Assembly: GCF_002929275.1 (NCBI RefSeq)
Contig: NZ_PJIK01000009.1
Location: forward strand, 1 to 64,000
Reading direction: 5' to 3'
DNA: 64,000 bases
From: Arthrobacter sp. ZGTC131
Lineage (GTDB): Bacteria > Actinomycetota > Actinomycetes > Actinomycetales > Micrococcaceae
This document shows positions 50,442 through 59,716 of the stretch, piece by piece. The notes under the pieces are model-generated. The model saw nothing but the letters and a program-made list of their open reading frames with translations, was not told the origin of the DNA and did no database searches. Position 1 is the first letter of the stretch, and each line of letters begins with the position of its first letter. A program made the position numbers and the translations under genes.

Positions 50442-50930
50442 CTATTTCCGCGCCTGCCGATGGAGATGCAGGGGGACATAGGCCAAGAGAAGGGCGAGCA
50501 CCACAAGGAGCACCGCTCCCGCAATGAGGCCGGCGCTGCGTCCGGCCGTGACGTCGAAAACAAGCGCGGCGGTTCCCACGCTGAGGGCCGCCACGCCTGC
50601 CAAAGCGATCTTGGTGATGTTGTCGGCGCTGGTCACCAGGGTTTCCTTGAGCCGTTTCCGGAAGAGCCGCCGGTGCACACTGACGGGCAGCAGGATGAAG
50701 GCGGTGGTTAACGCGGCAAGCGCCACGTTCACGAGGTAAAGGTTGGTCTGAAAGTCGTCGAGCGTTTCGAAGCGCTGTTGGAAGGGTAGCGTCAGCAGGA
50801 AGCCGGCAAGGATCTGCACGCCCGTCTGAAGTACGCGCAGCTCCTGGATCAGTTCCATCCAGTTCCGGTCGAGCTGTTCCTCCCGCGTTTCATTTCTACC
50901 GCTGCCAGCCGGACTGTCGGGATCTGTCAT
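50442..50930 (-). CDS. DUF6328 four-helix membrane protein
   Basis: A 162-residue protein with a soluble N-terminus (NWMELIQELRVLQTGVQILA) and four membrane helices (GFLLTLPFQQRF; VNVALAALTTAFILLPVSVH; KIALAGVAALSVGTAALVFD; LIAGAVLLVVLALLLAYVPL). This is the DUF6328 pattern. Function unknown; the family is common in stress-tolerant actinobacteria. A possible CTAAGTTTGCT site lies at 51011-51021 upstream. Confidence 0.75.
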   Translation of the reverse strand: MTDPDSPAGSGRNETREEQLDRNWMELIQELRVLQTGVQILAGFLLTLPFQQRFETLDDFQTNLYLVNVALAALTTAFILLPVSVHRRLFRKRLKETLVTSADNITKIALAGVAALSVGTAALVFDVTAGRSAGLIAGAVLLVVLALLLAYVPLHLHRQARK

Positions 50931-51187
50931 GCATCCTCCTCCACGGGCGTCGTCACGGCTGCCTCTTTGGCTCCAAACCTAGGCTCAACCCTCACCGAAT
51001 TCAACAATTGCTAAGTTTGCTGTCTATTTTCGTCCAGGTGGTGGACTTGGTCGTCAGAACTGCGTTAGGTTCGAAGAGCCGGACCGTCCGGCCGTGCCGG
51101 AGCGGGGACGGACCTTGATCCTTTCGCCGCGAAGTGCCGGCCCTAAACGATTTGCACTGTTAGCCCGAACATGTGAGTAGGTGGACT

Positions 51188-52087
51188 ATGAGTGATTCAG
51201 AGAAGCAGCCTGACCAGCCCGCCGATCCCCGCGGGACGTATCATGCGGGGCCTTTTCCGAAGCAAGAGCAGAAACAGCCGGGCCTTACCGCCCCGATGGA
51301 TCCCCAGCCGGACCACGGCGAACTGAGCTACGAAGGCAGCGGCGCGCTGCAAGGCAAGGCGGCGCTCATCACGGGCGGTGACTCCGGTATCGGCAAGGCT
51401 GTGGCCATCGCTTTCGCCAGGGAAGGGGCCGACGTCGCCATCTCCTACCTCCCGGAGGAAGAGGACGACGCCCAAGACACAGCCGAATGGATCCGCAAGA
51501 CCGGCCGGCGTGCGCTGCTCCTCGCAGGGGACGGCCGGACAGAGGAATTCAGCACGCGGTTAGTGGATGACGCCGTGGCGGAGTTCGGCCGGCTGGATGT
51601 GGTGGTGCTGAACGCCGCCTACCAGAAGAACCGGGAGAGCTTCGAATCGCTCCCCACCGAAGAGTTTGACCGGGTTTTCAAGACCAACCTGTACTCTCTG
51701 CTGTGGACTGCCCGTGCGGCTGTGCCGCACCTCAAAGCCGGTGCGTCCATCATCACCACTGCGTCCATCCAGGCCTTCAACCCGTCCCCGGGGCTCATCG
51801 ACTACGCCATGACCAAGGCGGCGCAGGTTGCCTTCACCAAGGCTCTCGCCCAGGAGCTGGGGCCCAAGGGAATCCGCGTCAACGCCGTGGCGCCCGGCCC
51901 CATCTGGACCCCGCTTATTCCGGCCACGGAATGGCCGGACAAGCTACCCACGTTTGGCCAGGACACGCCCCTGCAGCGAGCAGGCCAGCCGGCGGAGCTG
52001 GCCCCCGCGTACGTCCTGCTCGCATCCGACGCAGGGTCGTACATCTCCGGCGCAGTGGTTCCCGTCACCGGCGGCAAGGGGCTCTGA
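51188..52087 (+). CDS. General-stress type short-chain dehydrogenase/reductase
   Basis: A 299-residue SDR with the extended N-terminus of the YdaD/YhdG general-stress group (about 45 residues, FPKQEQKQPGLTAPMDPQPD). Cofactor motif ITGGDSGIGKAVA, NAAYQ in place of NNAG, catalytic Ser in TTASIQAF, and Tyr/Lys in DYAMTKAA. C-terminal GAVVPVTGGKGL is typical. The substrate is unknown; the group is often oxidative or osmotic stress induced. ATG 51188 has AGGTGG upstream. Confidence 0.87.
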   Translation: MSDSEKQPDQPADPRGTYHAGPFPKQEQKQPGLTAPMDPQPDHGELSYEGSGALQGKAALITGGDSGIGKAVAIAFAREGADVAISYLPEEEDDAQDTAEWIRKTGRRALLLAGDGRTEEFSTRLVDDAVAEFGRLDVVVLNAAYQKNRESFESLPTEEFDRVFKTNLYSLLWTARAAVPHLKAGASIITTASIQAFNPSPGLIDYAMTKAAQVAFTKALAQELGPKGIRVNAVAPGPIWTPLIPATEWPDKLPTFGQDTPLQRAGQPAELAPAYVLLASDAGSYISGAVVPVTGGKGL

Positions 52088-52159
52088 CGGGGCTGCCATG
52101 CCTTGGCCGTCTGGCGGCAATGAGCTTCAGGCGGACCCGGCCCGGCACCGACGCCCACC

Positions 52160-52194
52160 AATTTCCAGCAATTTTCCAGCCAACAATTTCCAGC
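52160..52194 (+). repeat. Three AATTT(T)CCAGC repeats in a leader
   Basis: AATTTCCAGC (52160), AATTTTCCAGC (52170) and AATTTCCAGC (52185) lie between the SDR gene and the acidic-protein gene, ending just before its SD AGGAGG. Origin by slippage is likely. Confidence 0.6.
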
Positions 52195-52210
52195 CAACCA
52201 GGAGGAAAAC

Positions 52211-52753
52211 ATGAGCCAGGACAACCAGCACGCAGCCCCTGAAGAGGTGGCGGGAGGTTACGGCACGCCCACCGCTGAGCAGGAAACCGGCGGAGATGCC
52301 AAGCAGTTCGCGCAGCCCCGCGAGGAGGAGGATTTCGATGCCGCGGGCCTGAACCAGAACAGCCCGGACGGCGAGACCTTCGATACGGGCACACCCAACC
52401 TCAGCCACTTCGACGAGGAGGACCGGGACAGCGCCGGCGAGCCCGGGGCGGGCCGCTTCGGAGGCACTGACGAGCAGCTCCATGCGGAGGGCGACAGTGG
52501 CGGGGCAGGCTTCGACCAGGACTCAGGGGAGTCGCCGGTTCCGCGCGATCCCGGTGCTCCTCCCGGGGCCGAGGACGTCGCTGTGCCGTCTGCGGACGCC
52601 GAAATTGATGAGGGCAATGCGGACGATTCGGACTCCGGGCAGTTCTCCTCGGAACCGGGGCAGGAGGCCGGCGGCTTGCCGGACGGCAGCGGCAACGATC
52701 TGCCGAAGGAAAAGTCCCCCAATGACGACGACGAGACGTTCGACGCCGGGTAG
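52211..52753 (+). CDS. Acidic, intrinsically disordered hypothetical protein
   Basis: A 180-residue protein very rich in Asp, Glu, Gly, Ser and Gln with no hydrophobic core. Short motifs recur (GETFDTG, DETFDAG; GFDQDSGE). A strong SD (AGGAGG, 7 bp before the ATG) shows it is real. It follows the stress SDR by 124 bp and may share its transcript. Resembles other low-complexity stress proteins of this genus; function unknown. Confidence 0.7.
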   Translation: MSQDNQHAAPEEVAGGYGTPTAEQETGGDAKQFAQPREEEDFDAAGLNQNSPDGETFDTGTPNLSHFDEEDRDSAGEPGAGRFGGTDEQLHAEGDSGGAGFDQDSGESPVPRDPGAPPGAEDVAVPSADAEIDEGNADDSDSGQFSSEPGQEAGGLPDGSGNDLPKEKSPNDDDETFDAG

Positions 52754-52782
52754 CCGCGGGCCGGAAACCTGGCCGCTGGGCC

Positions 52783-52879
52783 GCATTTCTGCACCGCTTT
52801 GCAGCCGACCCGGCACCTTGGCACCCCGAATTCCCGGGGCGCCAAGGGGCCGGCGGCGCTGAAAACGGTGCAGAAATGC
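52783..52879. terminator. Nested cruciform, probably bidirectional terminator
   Basis: Outer arms GCATTTCTGCACCG (52783-52796) and CGGTGCAGAAATGC (52866-52879) enclose an inner hairpin CCTTGGC (52816-52822)/GCCAAGG (52841-52847) with a CCCCG/CGGGG extension. It fills the space between two convergent genes. The arm sequence recurs at 55228. Confidence 0.6.
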
Positions 52880-52902
52880 CCGGGAATCCTATGCCGCTGG
52901 GC

Positions 52903-54249
52903 CTACCGCTTCTTCGGAGTCCGCTTGGCGGCCGCGTTGATCGCAGCCTTGGCAGCCGGCACCGGTCCCTCGGCCTCCGGCTCGGCTGCAGTTCCGCGGG
53001 CCTTCGCAGTGGCCTTCATGCCGTGGTAGATCACCAGGGCGGCGGCGGATCCCAGCGCGATGCCGGTGAACTTCAGGTCGCCGATGGTCCAGGTGTAGTC
53101 CGCGATGCCGATGATCAGGGCGACGGCGGCGGTGGTCAGGTTTACCGGGTTGGAGAAGTTGACCCTGTTCTGCACCCAGATTTTCACACCCAGGATGCCG
53201 ATCATGCCGTACAGCATGGTGGCGGCGCCGCCCAGCACACCCGGGGGCACGGTGGCGATCAGCTCGCCGAACTTCGGTGAAAAGCTCAGCAGGACGGCGA
53301 AGATACCGGCAACCCAGTACGCGGCGGTGGAGTAGACCTTGGTGGCAGCCATGACGCCGATGTTTTCCGCGTAGGTGGTGGTGCCGGAACCGCCGCCGAA
53401 GCCGGCCAGCACCGTGGCAGCGCCATCGGCCATCAGGGCGCGGCCGGACACGCCGTCCAGGTTCTGCCCGGTCATGGCGGAGACGGACTTCACGTGCCCG
53501 ATGTTCTCGGCCACGAGCACCAGCACTACCGGCACGAAGAGGCCAACCACGCCGAGATGGAATTCGGGAGTCTGGAACTGGGGCAGCCCGACCCAGGCGG
53601 CCGCGTCCATCTTGGCGTAGCTCACCTCGCCGCGAATCATGGCCGCGAGGTAGCCCACCACCACGCCCACGAGAATGCTCAGGCGGCCCACAATCCCGCG
53701 GAACAGCACGCTGACCAGGATGATGGTCGCCAGCGTAATGAGCGCGGTCACGGGCGCGGCGTCGAAGTTGGTCTTGGCGGCCGGCGCGAGGTTGAGGCCG
53801 ATCAGGGCCACGATGGCACCGGTGACGATCGGCGGCATCAGCCGGTTGATCCAGCCAGCGCCGAACTTCTGCACGATCGCACCGATCACCGCAAGCCCGA
53901 CGCCGGCCAGCACCACGCCGCCCAGCGCGCCGGCCACGCCGTACTGCTGCTGGGACGCCATGATGGGCGCGATGAACGCGAAGCTCGAGCCGAGGTAGCT
54001 GGGCACGCGCCCCTGGGTGATGACGAGGAATAGGAGCGTGCCGATGCCCGAAAAGAAGAGCGTGGTGGCCGGCGGCATTCCGGTGATGATGGGCACCAGG
54101 AACGTGGCGCCGAACATGGCCACCACGTGCTGCATACCCACGCCGATTGTCAGGGGCCAAGTAAGCCGTTCACCCGGCGCCACCACTTCGCCCGGGCGGA
54201 CGGCTTTTCCGTTGCCGTGCAGCTTCCATTTGGTTCCGAGCATGCTCAT
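52903..54249 (-). CDS. NCS2-family uracil/xanthine permease (UraA/RutG-like)
   Basis: A 448-residue membrane protein with 14 predicted segments: RLTWPLTIGVGMQHVVAMFG at the start, FGGGSGTTTYAENIGVMAAT (the NCS2 motif with the substrate Glu) and VPPGVLGGAATMLYGMIGIL. The sequence favours the uracil branch. It is a nucleobase:H+ symporter. Divergent from a RutE-like gene, which suggests pyrimidine use. The C-terminal tail is basic (AAKRTPKKR). Confidence 0.87.
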   Translation of the reverse strand: MSMLGTKWKLHGNGKAVRPGEVVAPGERLTWPLTIGVGMQHVVAMFGATFLVPIITGMPPATTLFFSGIGTLLFLVITQGRVPSYLGSSFAFIAPIMASQQQYGVAGALGGVVLAGVGLAVIGAIVQKFGAGWINRLMPPIVTGAIVALIGLNLAPAAKTNFDAAPVTALITLATIILVSVLFRGIVGRLSILVGVVVGYLAAMIRGEVSYAKMDAAAWVGLPQFQTPEFHLGVVGLFVPVVLVLVAENIGHVKSVSAMTGQNLDGVSGRALMADGAATVLAGFGGGSGTTTYAENIGVMAATKVYSTAAYWVAGIFAVLLSFSPKFGELIATVPPGVLGGAATMLYGMIGILGVKIWVQNRVNFSNPVNLTTAAVALIIGIADYTWTIGDLKFTGIALGSAAALVIYHGMKATAKARGTAAEPEAEGPVPAAKAAINAAAKRTPKKR

Positions 54250-54490
54250 TGCCGGGGCCTTTCAGAGGGGGAGCCCGCACTGTCGGGGGCTGGGATCTTT
54301 CGGTGCAACAATACCGCGCCGCGGCCCGGCACGAGAGGGCCAAATTCGCGAGAGGTGCTCGGGAGGTCCAGGGGAGGACCGCTGTAAGCGCACGGCGGGA
54401 GAGGCCGTGCGTAAGGTCACACGCCGTAACTGCCCGTCACGGGAAGAGGACACCCGCGCACGAAGTTGAAACCATGGAAAGAAGGACTGC

Positions 54491-54516
54491 CCGGCCGTCC
54501 CCGCAGGGACGGCCGG
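54491..54516 (+). promoter_or_regulatory. Strong hairpin in the leader of the rutE-like gene
   Basis: A perfect 11-bp GC stem (CCGGCCGTCCC with GGGACGGCCGG) and CGCA tetraloop, ending 19 bp before the start codon and just before the SD GAAAGGGA. It could be an attenuator, an mRNA stabiliser or a protein-binding site. Confidence 0.5.
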
Positions 54517-54535
54517 CAAAGCGAAAGGGAACAGA

Positions 54536-55141
54536 ATGACAATCGCCCATGAAGAAGCCGTTATCGATTCCGCAGCCGTGGACGCGATCTTCGCCGAAGC
54601 CCGCACAGCCAACGCCTTCACCGGTGAGGTCACCGAGCAGCAGGCCCGCGCCATCTATGAACTGACCAAGTTCGGTCCCACCGCCTTCAATTCCCAGCCC
54701 CTGCGCGTCACCTACGTGCGCTCGGACGAGGCCCGCGCCAAGCTTGTGGACGCGCTTTCCGCCGGGAACCGCGCCAAGACAGCTTCCGCACCCCTCGTTG
54801 CGATCCTCAGCTACGACATCTCCTGGCAGGAGCAGTGGGACAACTTCCTGCCCGGCTACACCGCCCCGAAGGCCATGTATGACGCCTCGCCGGACCTCGC
54901 GACTTCCACGGGCAACAACAACGCCCACCTGCAGGCCGGATACTTCATCCTGGCTGTGCGTTCGCTCGGGTTCGCCGCGGGTCCAATGACGGGCGCGGAC
55001 TTTGCCGCCATTGACGCCGAGTTCTTCCCGGCCGGCGACCAGAAGAGCTTCCTCGTGGTCAACATCGGCCAGCCCGCAGCCGACGCCTGGGGCGAAGCGA
55101 AGCGGAAGTTCGCCTACGAGGACGTCGTCCGCACCGTCTAA
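54536..55141 (+). CDS. RutE-like malonic semialdehyde reductase / nitroreductase-family protein
   Basis: A 201-residue FMN-dependent nitroreductase fold. IDSAAVDAIFAEARTANAFT, LTKFGPTAFNSQPLRVTYVR, NNAHLQAGYFILAVRSLGFA and GPMTGADFAAIDAEFFPAGD match the RutE (3-hydroxypropionate dehydrogenase) subfamily. In the Rut pathway RutE reduces malonic semialdehyde from uracil breakdown. The other rut genes are not in the window. ATG has GAAAGGGA upstream. Confidence 0.83.
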   Translation: MTIAHEEAVIDSAAVDAIFAEARTANAFTGEVTEQQARAIYELTKFGPTAFNSQPLRVTYVRSDEARAKLVDALSAGNRAKTASAPLVAILSYDISWQEQWDNFLPGYTAPKAMYDASPDLATSTGNNNAHLQAGYFILAVRSLGFAAGPMTGADFAAIDAEFFPAGDQKSFLVVNIGQPAADAWGEAKRKFAYEDVVRTV

Positions 55142-55181
55142 TCCCGAAAAAGGGTTCCCGCTCCCAAAGGGCCCCGGCGCG

Positions 55182-55221
55182 GAATGCCTCCGGCAATATG
55201 GGGGACATTCCGGAGGCATTC
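55182..55221. terminator. Bidirectional terminator hairpin
   Basis: A perfect 12-bp stem (GAATGCCTCCGG with CCGGAGGCATTC) and a 16-nt loop, between the convergent rutE-like and pgm genes. Followed by GCATTTCTGCAGCG (55228-55241), related to the arm at 52783. Confidence 0.65.
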
Positions 55222-55312
55222 GGGGCAGCATTTCTGCAGCGAACTGCACGGCAAGCATCCGGGCCAATTCCAATATTAGTCCCGTTCAGCGCCGGTTGGG
55301 CGGGGGCCCGGG

Positions 55313-56962
<1,650 letters not shown>

Positions 56963-56998
56963 TGCACCAGCATGCCAGACGACGGGGGGGCGCAACAC

Positions 56999-57282
56999 GG
57001 CATGTCCGAAATCCGGCCCCTGTGACGCCGGATGTCCCCAAATAGGGCCGACTACTTGGACGTATGCCGGTCAAAACTGAGTACAGGGGGCAAAAAGTAC
57101 CTATATACCGGCGGAATAATGGACTGCTACCTTCAACAGCAATGACGACGGCGGGCGTCCGGCCGGGTGGAAAGTTCCGGCGGCGCCTGCCCGCGGGCAG
57201 CGGCGGCGCACATTGATTTCCGGAACAACGGTCTACCGGAACGGCGTTTCGCTTTGGAAGTACGAGGAACTCAGGGGGAACA
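56999..57282. other. Divergent region between pgm and the NERD gene
   Basis: About 284 bp. An AT-rich run (AGTACCTATATACCGG near 57097) may hold promoter elements. A GC palindrome TGCCCGCGGGCA lies near 57188. No gene seen. Confidence 0.4.
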
Positions 57283-58371
57283 ATGGGGGCTGCAGATGGG
57301 GCATTCGAGCGGACGCGCCTGGCGTCCGAGCGGATTGCGCGGCTGAAGCGCGACCTCGACCGGGCGGACCATGCCCCGGGGTCGGGGTCGGGGTCGGGGC
57401 GCGTGAGCGCGGGTCCGGGCTGCGATCAGCTCATGGCGGCCAGGCTCGGCGAGCTGGATCCGTGGGGCTGGTTCCTCCTGCATGACGTCCACTGGCCCGG
57501 GCGGCCGTTGGCCCGTCTGGATCACGTGCTGGTGGGTCCGGGTGGCGTGATCGTCATCGGAGCCAAGAGCTGGAACGGCAAAGTGGAGGTCACGGACGGT
57601 GTGCTGCGCCAGAACGGGTATGCACGGCACCCGGCCATCGAAGTTGCCCTGGGGCAGGCCGCCGCTGTGGCCGCCCTGCTTCCGGCGCCCCGGCGGCGCT
57701 TCGTCCGGTCCCTGATCTGCATGGCCGGGCAGCACGGCCTCTCCGGGACCACAGCCGCGGGCATTGAAGTCCATGGAATCGACAGTGTGGTGGCAGCCGT
57801 GGCCGGATTGCCGGATGTGCTGGATTCCCGGGCCATTGTGGAGCTCTATACCCAGCTCGGCCGGCTCCTGACCCAGCCCCAGGTGCCGGACGCTAGCGGC
57901 CCCGGGGGCAGGCCCGGGCGGGTCGCGTTGGCGAAGAATGCAGGAGCCCCCGCCGATGCCTCGGGTTCGGCAGTTTCCCGCGCGTCCACCACCCTGCGGC
58001 CGGCGGCCGATCCATCAGCCGCAGTCTCGTCATTGGCCGCGCCGTCTGCTGCGCCGCCGCCTGCTCCCCGGCACGCCAGCGTCCGGAACTCCGGTTTCCG
58101 GCACGCCACGGTCCTGCCGTCTTCTGTTCTGCCAGTCCTGCCGTCAACTGCCCGGCCAGCCTTCCCGCCGGCCAAGCGGCCCGGATTCCGCGGCCAAGCC
58201 TCCCGCCAAACTTCCCGGCGCCAATACTCCGGCGGCCTGGACGCACTCGGCCGGGAGTATCAGTCCAGGCCGGTGCTTCGCTCAGCCGGAATGGCCCTGA
58301 TCGCCGGTCTCGTTTCCACCGCGCTGCTCGCCCCGCCCTTGTGGCTGCTGTGGGAGCTGCTGCCCAAATAG
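57283..58371 (+). CDS. NERD-domain protein with C-terminal membrane helix
   Basis: A 362-residue protein. The NERD (nuclease-related) domain spans about residues 45-150: WGWFLLHDVHWPGRPLARLD, HVLVGPGGVIVIGAKSWNGK, typical of the D...V...(E/A)xK core. A long Pro/Ala/Ser/Arg-rich linker and one C-terminal membrane helix (GMALIAGLVSTALLAPPLWL) follow. In the core motif the usual E-x-K appears as GAKSW, so nuclease activity is doubtful. A GGGGTC triplication (57376-57399) encodes GSGSGSG. SD GGGGGAA. Confidence 0.78.
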   Translation: MGAADGAFERTRLASERIARLKRDLDRADHAPGSGSGSGRVSAGPGCDQLMAARLGELDPWGWFLLHDVHWPGRPLARLDHVLVGPGGVIVIGAKSWNGKVEVTDGVLRQNGYARHPAIEVALGQAAAVAALLPAPRRRFVRSLICMAGQHGLSGTTAAGIEVHGIDSVVAAVAGLPDVLDSRAIVELYTQLGRLLTQPQVPDASGPGGRPGRVALAKNAGAPADASGSAVSRASTTLRPAADPSAAVSSLAAPSAAPPPAPRHASVRNSGFRHATVLPSSVLPVLPSTARPAFPPAKRPGFRGQASRQTSRRQYSGGLDALGREYQSRPVLRSAGMALIAGLVSTALLAPPLWLLWELLPK

Positions 58372-58480
58372 CACCAGGCCTGTGACGGACGTTCCCAGCA
58401 CCTGGCGGCGGCAACGCTGGGGGATAAAACTCCCGGTGCGGCGGTAGTGTTTTGTTCAGGACTTAATAAGGGGATTTTCC

Positions 58481-59071
58481 ATGACAGAGCAGCGCCCCGC
58501 CGGAACGGGCGGCGACCCAAAACCTGACGGCTACCAGCCGCCGTCGTACATTCCGCCGCAGGGATCGGACATCCCGGCGCCGCCGCTGTACACGCCGCCT
58601 GGCGAGCAGTACGGCCAGCAGTACGGGCAGCAGTACGGCGGGCAGGGCCGGCAGAATGACCGTGCCGGGGCGAATTTCGGCAGCCCGTATTCGCAGGCCG
58701 GGAGCCCGTACGCCCAACCTGCCAGTCCTTATGGCCAGCCAGGGCAATACGCAGGGCAATACGCGGGACAGTATGGCAGCCCCTACGGCCAGCCTTCCTA
58801 CTACGGCATGGCCGCAGCGCCGAAGAACCTGAGCATCGCCAGCCTGTGCTGCGGGATTGCGGTATTCGTGGGATTCGGGGTTTTCCTCCTGCCGCAGGTG
58901 GCGGCAGTGATCCTGGGCCACATGGCCCTGCGGCGCGAACCGTCGGGCCGGGGTTTCGCCATTGCGGGCCTCGTGATGGGATACATCGGCATCGCCCTGA
59001 CGATCCTGGTGATCGTTGTTTTTGGGCTGCTTCTGGCGGGCCTCTCCACCACGTCCTCCGGCACCTTCTGA
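58481..59071 (+). CDS. DUF4190-domain membrane protein with Tyr/Gln-rich N-terminus
   Basis: A 196-residue protein. The first 105 residues are Pro/Tyr/Gln/Gly-rich with repeats (EQYGQQYGQQYGGQ; GQYAGQYAGQYGSPYGQP). The C-terminal DUF4190 has two membrane helices (IASLCCGIAVFVGFGVFLLP; IAGLVMGYIGIALTILVIVV) around ILGHMALRREPSGRGFA. Such proteins may bind septal or wall partners through the disordered region; function unproven. AATAAGGGGA precedes the start. Confidence 0.8.
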   Translation: MTEQRPAGTGGDPKPDGYQPPSYIPPQGSDIPAPPLYTPPGEQYGQQYGQQYGGQGRQNDRAGANFGSPYSQAGSPYAQPASPYGQPGQYAGQYAGQYGSPYGQPSYYGMAAAPKNLSIASLCCGIAVFVGFGVFLLPQVAAVILGHMALRREPSGRGFAIAGLVMGYIGIALTILVIVVFGLLLAGLSTTSSGTF

Positions 59072-59141
59072 CCGGCACACTCTGACCGGCACCGTCCGAT
59101 TAGCACCGCCTGACCGGCACACTCCGACCGGCACCGTCTGA
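59069..59141. repeat. 42-bp tandem repeat, 1.7 copies
   Basis: Unit 1 at 59069-59110 and partial unit 2 at 59111-59141, built from TGACCGGCACAC and GACCGGCACCGT subunits. It starts at the stop codon of the DUF4190 gene and ends just before the stop of the broken APH gene. Confidence 0.6.
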
Positions 59142-59145
59142 GGTA

Positions 59146-59716
59146 CTAAACCGTCAGCGCCTCGACCAGCCGCGGCCCGTTGTCTTCCAGCCAGCGGGCC
59201 GCGGCGGCGGATCACGACGCCCACGGCCTGGCCGGCGCGGACAACCACGTTCCGCGGGGTCACATCGAGATGGCAGACCAGCTCGCCCTGATCCAGCCGG
59301 ACCGGTCCAGGCGGCAACAAATGCCGAGGAAACAGATGCCGGGATGGCACAAAGCCCGCCGACGCCTCGTGCAGGCGGCGCACCAACAGCGCCACGGAGC
59401 TCAGCAGCTCCTCGGACTGCACCCACTGTTCCGGCACGGCGCCGGCGCATTCACCCGGGACGAACGTGAGGACGTCCAGGCCGTCTGCGTCCCGGCCAAG
59501 GAACCTCGGCGCGCCCTCGAAGCGGGCATCCTCCAGCCAGTCCAGATACTCGGCCACGGCGTAGCTCTGCGGCTGCTGCGGGCGGCGGACGGTGCCGCCC
59601 ACCCGCACCATGCCGTCGGTGACGTCGCCGGCCGGCAGGAGTTCGACGTCGGATGCCTCACCGGGAACCGCGACGTACAGGCGGCGCTCAACCGGGAGCC
59701 GACTCACAGGGTTCAC
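59146..59716 (-). pseudogene. Aminoglycoside phosphotransferase-like gene with a large internal deletion
   Basis: From GTG 59716 about 165 residues follow an APH fold up to the catalytic loop VCHLDVTPRNVVVRAGQAVG (HxDxxxxN). The sequence then jumps: one frame over, AARWLEDNGPRLVEALTV ends at 59146, which looks like the normal C-terminus. About 100 residues including the DFG-like metal motif are missing. The start overlaps the stop of the peptide transporter (GTGA). The product cannot be an active kinase. Confidence 0.7.

Noticed and set aside
52889-54160. A 423-codon minus-strand frame overlapping the uracil permease
   Set aside because: Same strand, different frame from an obvious NCS2 permease; the translation is His/Arg/Gly-rich and lacks any fold.
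59069-59141. Tandem repeats that could suggest a CRISPR array
   Set aside because: Repeats are adjacent with no unique spacers, fewer than two full units, and there are no cas genes in the window.
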